A stretch of DNA of 40,795 nt from an uncultured Clostridia bacterium (GTDB taxonomy: Bacteria > Bacillota > Clostridia > UBA1381), in contig CAKSQL010000028.1 in the NCBI GenBank assembly GCA_934486735.1, positions 1 to 40,795 of the forward strand, read 5' to 3'. Below the pieces are notes generated by a model. That model was not told the origin of the DNA. It ran no database searches and saw only the letters and a list, made by a program, of their open reading frames with translations. The position numbers and the translations under genes were made by a program. Positions within the stretch are counted from its first letter, which is position 1; each line of letters opens with the position of its first letter. Of this stretch, positions 34,536-40,795 are shown one piece after another.

Positions 34536-36938
34536 TCACCTCGGTTGAATATATAGAACTATTCCCTTTCTGCCGTCCAACTCTATATTATCCGAAATTA
34601 ACATGTTGCCGCATTTTTGATAGTTGTTAATTTCCGGTATCTCCAATATGTCGGAATAATCAAAGCCAAGCAGTTCCTTATTTATATTCAGGCAGATACT
34701 TTCTTTTTTCGCCGAAAAATTATAAATACAAATCATCGCCGCATTTTCTTTCAAATAAACGGTGCATTTAATATTTTCATTATTTATTGTTACCGGATTC
34801 TTACTGTGCCAATATCCCAGCATCCGGCTTTTTTCTATATTAAAATCATCCCAAAGCCGATACATTTCATAAATATAATCTGACCATTTATACCTGAAAT
34901 TCATTGCATATAAAAGCCCGGCATATAAATTTTTCGCACCGCCGCCAAGCATTTCACTTGTAAGTCCGTATGGTATTGCAGACATTTCGGTCATTATGAA
35001 ATCAGCACTGCTTTTTGACATATCAAAATCTTCGCCAATCCACATACTGTCGATAAAAGGCAAAATTTCAGTGTAAAGATTCAAGCTGCTTGCATTGCCT
35101 GCCCAATCGTTGTGATGATTCCATGTATGCATATCTATAAGACCGCCGTAAGGCTCAAGTATCTTTCTTGCACGTTCAAGAGCTTCTCTGCCGAGTGCGG
35201 TATCGTCAATATAAATGCCCTTGATGCCGATATTTTTCAAAAGCCAGTCGAGTCCCTCTATATAGTAGTTTTCCAATCTCGATTCAGGCGAAACAATCAT
35301 TGCCGCATCATCGTCACTTTTATAAATTTCAGGATCGAAATGCACTTTCCATGCCGGAATTACATTCTCTCCGAAATATTCCTTTATCCATGGTGTCAGT
35401 TCACCGCCGAGCCAAGTCGCACCGTCACCTTTTTTCCGGATAATTATCTCATTATCAAGAGCCTTATATACAAACACCTCAGCCATATGATTGCTGCATT
35501 CCCTGATTGTGTAATAAACTTTTGTATTTATTCCTTTTTCTTTCGCTTTATCCGCTGCGCTTTTCAATGCATCATTTTCTGCAAACGGATAATTTATATA
35601 TGGATTTACCGGTGTTCCGTGATGATAATTTATATAATTAAATCCAAGCTTTGCGGCTTCTTCTATATCCGCATCCACATTTTTTAAATGCTCATCATGA
35701 TAATACCTCGTGTTAAAATGCTTTTTATAATCAATCGCCTTAAACGGAGTAATATGAATTTCGCCCCTGAAAACTCTTGTCTCACCCTCAGACATAGAAT
35801 ATTTACCGGTATCAAACGAAACCTTTGTACCGTTTGTTTTTATCTTTCCTCTTCCATGATTATCCCAGGTTTCCTCCGGTATAACCAGTTCTCTGTTATG
35901 ATAGTAAATATTGCACAACGGTTTTATATAATTTTCCGCTTTGAATTTAACTCTTATTCCCGTATTCACATTGCCGCAGAAAAGACTGTCAAACTGCTTT
36001 CCTTTTTGAAAACTGTCGGTGAAATTCTTGTATTTACCGCCAAATTCAGAAAAACCGTTCATATAGCGCGCAGCATAATCTGTCAGACGATACGAAAATG
36101 AAACGTTATCAAAAATCATTGTTTTTTTCGCTTTTACTGCCGCATCAAATTCCATGCTTCCGTCATATTTCAATATCGTTTTTATCCGAATAATGCAGTT
36201 TCCCGAAATTCCTTCAGATATTATTTCCGAAAAATTTTTATTATTGCGGATATCCTTAATTTCAAAGACAGCATTATCGATATCAAATAAAACCGGTTCC
36301 CGCAACAAATCACATTGCTTTTCTTCAGATAAATTAACAGCCTCATCAAAAAAACTTTCAATTTTTTGAGGAAGTGCATTTTCACCGAAGGTTATTCTTC
36401 TTCCTAAAATTTCGAAGACAAGTCCGTCATTTTTTATCGGCGTGAACGGTTTCGGAATGTTATTGTCTATGGCTTTATCCGAGTTGAGCCAAACGAGCCG
36501 TGATAATTTTTTTATATCATTAAATCCATTATTTTCAACAAAATCATCTGTTAACTTTACATCAATAATAATTTTATCAATATTATTATCCGTACAAACT
36601 TCTATTGTTATTTTGTCATTTTTTAAATCCGCACCGGTATAATCAAGCATGATAAAGATTGGTTTGATAACACCCTTGTGAATTTGAGGGGTTAAATTAA
36701 ATTTTTTTCCCTTGCAGTCCGTTCCCTCTGTATTGATACATGTAAATTTTCCGTTTCCGGACACTTTTACCGACGTAAGTTTCTCATCCTTCCCGCTGAT
36801 GCATGCCAATTGCAGACAATATATCTCATGCTTTGAAAACTCTATGCTGAAATTTGTACCGGATTCGTAATTATCCAAAAACGTCAAATCATCAAATTTT
36901 TTTATCGGTGTTTTTCTGTCAATATAATAATATTTCAT
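34536..36938 (-). CDS. Large DUF6067/GH123-like putative glycoside hydrolase
   Basis: 800 residues, cytoplasmic. The first 400 residues form beta-rich domains (GRRITFGENALPQKIESFF, FDNVSFSYRLTDYAARYMNG). The second half looks like a (beta/alpha)8 barrel: FNYINYHHGTPVNPYINYPF, TKVYYTIRECSNHMAEVF, GIKGIYIDDTALGREALERA, GLIDMHTWNHHNDWAG and FIDSMWIGEDFDM. This layout fits the DUF6067 proteins, whose N-terminal region relates to GH123. The acidic residues in IYIDDTA and WIGEDFD are candidates for catalysis, but this is inference. It lies within the sialidase-like operon, with TAGGAG 6 nt before the ATG, 8 bp after the PnuC-like gene and 3 bp before the GH36 gene. Activity not established. Confidence 0.65.
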   Translation of the reverse strand: MKYYYIDRKTPIKKFDDLTFLDNYESGTNFSIEFSKHEIYCLQLACISGKDEKLTSVKVSGNGKFTCINTEGTDCKGKKFNLTPQIHKGVIKPIFIMLDYTGADLKNDKITIEVCTDNNIDKIIIDVKLTDDFVENNGFNDIKKLSRLVWLNSDKAIDNNIPKPFTPIKNDGLVFEILGRRITFGENALPQKIESFFDEAVNLSEEKQCDLLREPVLFDIDNAVFEIKDIRNNKNFSEIISEGISGNCIIRIKTILKYDGSMEFDAAVKAKKTMIFDNVSFSYRLTDYAARYMNGFSEFGGKYKNFTDSFQKGKQFDSLFCGNVNTGIRVKFKAENYIKPLCNIYYHNRELVIPEETWDNHGRGKIKTNGTKVSFDTGKYSMSEGETRVFRGEIHITPFKAIDYKKHFNTRYYHDEHLKNVDADIEEAAKLGFNYINYHHGTPVNPYINYPFAENDALKSAADKAKEKGINTKVYYTIRECSNHMAEVFVYKALDNEIIIRKKGDGATWLGGELTPWIKEYFGENVIPAWKVHFDPEIYKSDDDAAMIVSPESRLENYYIEGLDWLLKNIGIKGIYIDDTALGREALERARKILEPYGGLIDMHTWNHHNDWAGNASSLNLYTEILPFIDSMWIGEDFDMSKSSADFIMTEMSAIPYGLTSEMLGGGAKNLYAGLLYAMNFRYKWSDYIYEMYRLWDDFNIEKSRMLGYWHSKNPVTINNENIKCTVYLKENAAMICIYNFSAKKESICLNINKELLGFDYSDILEIPEINNYQKCGNMLISDNIELDGRKGIVLYIQPR

Positions 36939-36946
36939 AGCTTCTC

Positions 36947-37618
36947 CTATTCGGAAATTCTTTCCGCTTTTTGTTCTTTATACATCTTTATCACATTGAT
37001 TAATGTTATATTTGCGCATATCAGCGAATAAATCATCGAAACAAGATATGTAGTCATTTCCGGAGTTTCTCTTATCATTCGTGCATACAATATTACATTT
37101 ATCAGACAGCCCAAATTTTGCATATATGTCCATTCGACATACGATAGCATTGTCAAAATTGTCGTAACAATACCCAGAAGCATTACCGAGTTATCGAGCA
37201 TAGTATGGCTGGACCCGAGATTTTTGAATATAACATAGCAAATGAGCCATATAACTGCAAAAATTCCCGAAAAAATTAAAAATCTTTTTGTTCCAATCGT
37301 TTTAAATACAGTTGCTGTTTTTTTGTACGAATGTCTTCCCCAGCTTATAAATGTCGCTATCTGCATCAAAAATGACACCGTGATTGAATAAAGTGCACTG
37401 CCATACAGTCTGTAGTAAAAATATACCACCGCATAAAGTACCGAGTTAAGCCCTCCCAGCAAGAATGCGTACCGATTTACTTTAAGCTGTAAAATCATTA
37501 CAACAATTGATATATAAAGCGGTAATATCCGCAGAAAATCCTGTGAATACTTCACGCCAAAAAAAGTTATCAAAACAAAGCAAGCTGCCATTAAAAAATA
37601 TGTATACTTATTTTTCAT
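36947..37618 (-). CDS. PnuC-family membrane transporter
   Basis: 223 residues with about seven hydrophobic segments and short polar loops. PnuC family features include the WGRHSYKK segment after a transmembrane helix, RYAFLLGGLNSVLYAVVYF, GSALYSITVSFLMQI and the late NLGCLINVILYARM helix. Classical PnuC moves nicotinamide riboside. Related proteins carry other vitamins or nucleosides (for example thiamine in PnuT), so the substrate here is not known. It starts inside the 3' end of the SGNH gene (11-bp overlap), which suggests coupling, and has a poor ribosome binding site. Finding it inside a glycan operon is unusual. Confidence 0.65.
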   Translation of the reverse strand: MKNKYTYFLMAACFVLITFFGVKYSQDFLRILPLYISIVVMILQLKVNRYAFLLGGLNSVLYAVVYFYYRLYGSALYSITVSFLMQIATFISWGRHSYKKTATVFKTIGTKRFLIFSGIFAVIWLICYVIFKNLGSSHTMLDNSVMLLGIVTTILTMLSYVEWTYMQNLGCLINVILYARMIRETPEMTTYLVSMIYSLICANITLINVIKMYKEQKAERISE

Positions 37619-38675
37619 CTTTTTTCCGTCTTTCTGTTTTTACAATATATTTTTCCAATTCGTACGCCATACACATAAATCCAAGGTCATTCGGATGCGT
37701 TCCGTCAACCGTTCCGCTTTCACCGCCAAAAATATCAAATGTTTTTTCCCCGTCAATAAAATATACATTTTCATCTCCTGTTTCAATCGCCTTGTCATAT
37801 GTCTTTTTAATTATTTCTTTTCGCTCTTTTACATTTGTCATCCAGCTGTTGTACGGCATTGACATTATTATAATCGGCAATGCCGGATTTTTCTTTCTTA
37901 TTGCTTCAAAAAACGGAAAGTGCGTTTTTTTCAAAAAATCCGCATCCGGAGCATTGAAGTCATAATCCATGACAAAACAAGACATGTCAAGAGATGCAAT
38001 ATATTCCGCCATTTCTTCTTCACCTTTTGCATTCCCCGAAAAACCGAGATTCAAAAAATCAAGATTTAATTTTCTTGAAATAATTGCAGGATAACTGTTT
38101 CCGGGTCTTGAAGCGCATCCGCCTTGTGTTATTGATGAGCCATAAAATACAATCGGTTTTTTGTTTTCATAACGTTCGCCGTGTTCGGGTATTGTATTCT
38201 TATCAAGCCCTATAAAAATTTGTTCAACGCTGCTGTAAAGCGGAAGATTAATTGTAATATCGCGCATCTTTTTCGAGCCGAAATATTGAATTTGTTCAAA
38301 TTGGTCTTTCATATTCATCGGAGGAAGAAACAGTGTTTTATACAAATACTTTCCGCTTTCATATACATACATGTCAAGTCCCGCAGTTCCTGCCAATGAC
38401 ATATGTTCAATCCTGCAAACCTCGGAATACTTTACCGATACTGCAACAAAATCCGAATCTGTTTTAAATCGTATCCGAACACCGGAGGTATTTGCTGCCA
38501 GTGACTTTACTCCCTCCGAGACTTTTTCGGCTGTTTTATCCGGAAGTCTCAAATACCCGTCGCCGCAAGTTCCGTACAAATCAAACGGAGGTTCAAGTGC
38601 TGAAATAAATCTTAAATTCTTCTCTTTTATTTTGGTTTCAATATTAAAATTTTTATCTACATCTTTAATGTTCAT
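37608..38675 (-). CDS. Intracellular SGNH-family esterase with N-terminal beta domain
   Basis: 355 residues without a signal peptide. The N-terminal 170 residues form a jelly-roll-like domain as in SsfX3-type hydrolases. The C-terminal SGNH fold is intact: Ser in VFYGSSITQGGC, Gly in LNLGFSGNAKGEEEM, and Asp/His in DGTHPNDLGF. Such proteins deacylate sugars. In this operon, beside an N-acetylneuraminate-lyase-type aldolase, sugar O-deacetylation is a reasonable guess. Its start overlaps the aldolase stop by 4 bp (ATGA), and its own end overlaps the start of the PnuC-like gene. It contrasts with the degenerate SGNH domain at 1110-3233. Confidence 0.82.
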   Translation of the reverse strand: MNIKDVDKNFNIETKIKEKNLRFISALEPPFDLYGTCGDGYLRLPDKTAEKVSEGVKSLAANTSGVRIRFKTDSDFVAVSVKYSEVCRIEHMSLAGTAGLDMYVYESGKYLYKTLFLPPMNMKDQFEQIQYFGSKKMRDITINLPLYSSVEQIFIGLDKNTIPEHGERYENKKPIVFYGSSITQGGCASRPGNSYPAIISRKLNLDFLNLGFSGNAKGEEEMAEYIASLDMSCFVMDYDFNAPDADFLKKTHFPFFEAIRKKNPALPIIIMSMPYNSWMTNVKERKEIIKKTYDKAIETGDENVYFIDGEKTFDIFGGESGTVDGTHPNDLGFMCMAYELEKYIVKTERRKKDEK

Positions 38676-39550
38676 ATTTCCAGTCCCGCATCTTTTAATT
38701 CTTTTATAATAGCAGCCTGTTCCTCTTTTGAGTATTGTTTTTGAGGGCTTGCAGCCTCTCCTACATCTATGCCCATCTCTCGCAGCACAAGCTTGACTGA
38801 CGGAATAACAACATGATTCAACATAACCGAAATCACTTTGTCTGCTTTTGTTTGCTCTGCGAGAGCTTTTTTCATTTCTCCTTTTTTATATAGCTCATAT
38901 ATTTTTTGATACGTCGGAAGCATTATATTGTATGTAGAACCTATGCCGCCATCCGCACCTGCTGCAAGTCCGCAAAGAAGCATTTCATCCGGACCGTTAA
39001 TTACAGATGCTTTCGGGCATTCGCTTTTTAATTCTATCACTTTATAATAATTCGAGTTTGTCCATTTCACCGATGTTATGTTGTCAATCTCAAAAAGTCT
39101 TTTGAAAAGTCTTGTCGGCATGATTCTGTTAGCAGACGAAGCGTAGTAAATCATAACCGGAATATTTATGCTTGCCGCAATATTTTTATAGTAATTATAT
39201 ATGTCTTCATCATCATACGAAAAATATATCGGAGGTATTGCCGAAATTGCGTCCGCACCGCATGCCTCGGCATGCTTTGCAAGTTCTATTGTATTGCTGT
39301 AATTCATATCTGTTATATGTACAATTTTTGTACATTCTCCGCCTATGTATTCTATAGCTTTTTCGCACAATTTTTTTCTTTCATCCAATGAGAGCAGCAA
39401 GCCTTCTCCGGTTGCTCCGCCTATATAAAACCCGCTTGCATTCTGCTTTAACAGAAATTCTATTAACTTTTTTAAAGCCTCCGTATTTACGCTGCCGTTA
39501 TCAAGCGGCGTGACAAGCGCCGGCATAACTCCTTTTATTTTATTCAGCAT
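38672..39550 (-). CDS. nanA: N-acetylneuraminate lyase-type aldolase (DHDPS/NAL superfamily)
   Basis: 292 residues, a class I aldolase of the DapA/NanA superfamily. The signatures favour the lyase branch: GGATGEGLLLSLDERK, catalytic Tyr in IPVMIYYASSANR, Schiff-base Lys in SVKWTNSN, and GIGSTYNIMLPTYQKIY, typical of sialic acid lyases. The reaction would be cleavage of N-acetylneuraminate to N-acetylmannosamine and pyruvate. The GGATGEG and YYASS variants leave room for another 2-keto-3-deoxy sugar. It is second in the operon, 23 bp after the sialidase-like gene. No nanE or nanK is in the window. GAGGG lies about 10 nt before the ATG. Confidence 0.82.
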   Translation of the reverse strand: MLNKIKGVMPALVTPLDNGSVNTEALKKLIEFLLKQNASGFYIGGATGEGLLLSLDERKKLCEKAIEYIGGECTKIVHITDMNYSNTIELAKHAEACGADAISAIPPIYFSYDDEDIYNYYKNIAASINIPVMIYYASSANRIMPTRLFKRLFEIDNITSVKWTNSNYYKVIELKSECPKASVINGPDEMLLCGLAAGADGGIGSTYNIMLPTYQKIYELYKKGEMKKALAEQTKADKVISVMLNHVVIPSVKLVLREMGIDVGEAASPQKQYSKEEQAAIIKELKDAGLEI

Positions 39551-39573
39551 AGCTTTTATTCCCTCTTTCTTAA

Positions 39574-40710
39574 TTATTCCAATCTCCAGATTATCTGCAT
39601 AATCTCAGAAGGAGACTTATTATCCTTATGAGCATAAAAAACCGTTAATATACTTCCGTCGGAAAGTTCAACAGATGAGGGATAGCCAAGATCATCATTA
39701 CCTTTTATTGTGTCATAAAGCTTAATTCCGGTTTCCCATGATTCACCGTCATCACGGCTTATCATGACCCTTATTCCGCAAGGGTCGAAGCGGTGTCCGT
39801 AAGTTGTAATTAAAGTTCCGTCAGAGCATCTCAAAATGTATGACGGACCGCCCTCTTTAAATTCTGTGATTTGATGCGGTTTTGTAAATGTTTTTCCGTT
39901 ATCGCATGACTCGCACTGGAAGATACACATATTGTTTCCTCCGGTATAACTCTGCACCCTTATATGCACAATGATTTTTCCGTTCGGTAAAACAATTGTA
40001 TGCGGCTCGCAGGACAACATTCTTTCACCGTCCGCAAAAATATCGTCAATAACGGATACAAATTCAAAATCTCCGTTTTCATTCATAATATGACATTCAA
40101 GTCTGTCGCTTTCATCATTTATCGGCGGCCACGATTTTGCAAGTTTCTTGTTCCATGTACGTCCTACATAAATAAGCCTGCCGTCATTTAATACCGCAGG
40201 TCCGTGCGGAGTGGAAACATTGCAGTATCTGATATCTCCGAATGTATATCCGCCATCATTGCTGAGTACATAAGTCGAACCAATGTACTTATCTTCAAGC
40301 CCCTGTGCCTCTATTGTATTAAGATACGCATCTATATACGGATTATCTGTCTGCCAATTCTTCCAATTCAGTTTTTCATGTTCTTTAGCACAATGTCTTT
40401 GCACTTCAATTGTGTCGTTAAACGAAGTAACAATGACATTTTTCTCACCATATGCAAGTATTCCGCAATCGCGGTCGTCAAGCGGAGTGTCTATCAGTAT
40501 TTCCGGTCTTGACCATGTTTTACCCTCATCCCTGCTGTAACAAATTATTCCTTTGCCGAACGGGCATATATGTCTCATTCTAAATCCCGACGCCACCATT
40601 GCAAGCGTGCCGTCCTGAAGCTTTGTGACAGTCGGCCATGCAAAGTAGTTATGAATACTGTTTCTGTTCGAGCAAATTACTTTAGCGTCTTCAATTATTT
40701 TCACTTTCAA
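39574..40710 (-). CDS. Sialidase-like BNR/Asp-box protein
   Basis: About 378 residues forming a six-bladed beta-propeller, with four Asp boxes visible: SRDEGKTWS, SNDGGYTFG, SCDNGKTFT and SRDDGESWE. The C-terminal LGYPSSVELSDGSILTVFY matches the end of exo-alpha-sialidase propellers. With the aldolase next to it, release of sialic acid or a related sugar from an imported glycan is the likely role. However, there is no signal peptide, and the arginine triad cannot be confirmed by eye. The frame opens with GTG at 40719. TTG at 40708-40710, 5-6 nt after AGGTGA, or GTG at 40704 are better spaced starts. It is the first gene of the operon. Confidence 0.75.
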   Translation of the reverse strand: MKVKIIEDAKVICSNRNSIHNYFAWPTVTKLQDGTLAMVASGFRMRHICPFGKGIICYSRDEGKTWSRPEILIDTPLDDRDCGILAYGEKNVIVTSFNDTIEVQRHCAKEHEKLNWKNWQTDNPYIDAYLNTIEAQGLEDKYIGSTYVLSNDGGYTFGDIRYCNVSTPHGPAVLNDGRLIYVGRTWNKKLAKSWPPINDESDRLECHIMNENGDFEFVSVIDDIFADGERMLSCEPHTIVLPNGKIIVHIRVQSYTGGNNMCIFQCESCDNGKTFTKPHQITEFKEGGPSYILRCSDGTLITTYGHRFDPCGIRVMISRDDGESWETGIKLYDTIKGNDDLGYPSSVELSDGSILTVFYAHKDNKSPSEIMQIIWRLE

Positions 40711-40724
40711 TCTTATCACCTACT

Positions 40725-40767
40725 ATAATAGATTTATGGGTAAAATACATGGCAACCGGTCATGTAT
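40725..40767 (-). promoter_or_regulatory. Putative promoter/operator of the sialidase-like operon
   Basis: The plus-strand motif TAATAGATTTATGGGTA (40726-40742) matches 15 of 17 bases of the motif at the beta-mannosidase promoter. Beside it, ATACATG (40745-40751) and CATGTAT (40761-40767) form a perfect 7-bp dyad with a 9-bp centre. A weak promoter reads TTGCCA (40750-40755), 19 bp, TATTAT (40725-40730) on the minus strand, so both elements would overlap it. Nothing else is seen to the window end. Confidence 0.5.
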
Positions 40768-40795
40768 ATATCCATCTTATTGCTAAAACTGTTAT

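Overview
The window looks like a chromosomal segment of an anaerobic, monoderm Firmicute of the class Clostridia, probably from a gut or similar polysaccharide-rich habitat. This is inferred from S-layer homology (SLH) domains, copper-amine-oxidase-type stalk domains, AGGAGG/AAAGGA ribosome binding sites, use of GTG and TTG starts, a Gram-positive LexA and a glycyl-radical-enzyme remnant. No species can be named from the sequence alone. Nearly all genes lie on the minus strand.

Region 1 (1-5700) is mostly housekeeping. It has a tRNA-Val/tRNA-Asp pair behind a consensus promoter, a PHP-domain phosphoesterase, a large exported protein ending in a degenerate SGNH-hydrolase fold, a small TfoX-like protein, metK with its own promoter, and lexA with a promoter whose -35 box overlaps a LexA-like operator.

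Region 2 (5671-7757) holds a plus-strand glycyl radical enzyme gene. It has lost its 5' end exactly at a triplicated 10-bp A/T repeat, although the catalytic Cys and Gly-loop motifs remain. A strong bidirectional hairpin closes the region.

Region 3 (7834-25413) is a surface/secretion island. A divergent AraC-type regulator, frameshifted in a G8 tract, faces a minus-strand operon of seven genes or gene parts. In order these are two SLH surface proteins, an SLH-anchored clan-A glycoside hydrolase with a CBM9-like tail, then three exported proteins carrying one, two and three copies of the same DUF6273-like module. The last of these runs, across a T_TTT_TTC slippery heptamer, into a second glycoside hydrolase domain paralogous to the SLH-anchored one. 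Homology continues without a gap through the frameshift.

Region 4 (25556-40795) is for intracellular glycan use. It holds a GH2 beta-mannosidase-like enzyme with its own promoter, a decayed AraC C-terminus, L-fucose isomerase, an alpha/beta hydrolase, a sugar ABC binding lipoprotein without permeases in view, and a tightly packed operon. That operon has a sialidase-like BNR protein, an N-acetylneuraminate-lyase-type aldolase, an SGNH esterase, a PnuC-like transporter, a DUF6067/GH123-like protein and a GH36-type alpha-galactosidase. None of these enzymes has a signal peptide, so they probably process imported oligosaccharides or glycoconjugate fragments. A shared 17-bp motif lies at the promoters of the beta-mannosidase gene and the sialidase-like operon, and a palindrome containing its core lies before the binding-protein gene.

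The most interesting parts are the regulator plus modular exoprotein island, the possible contingency or recoding sites (G8 and T6), and the putative shared regulatory motif in the glycan region.
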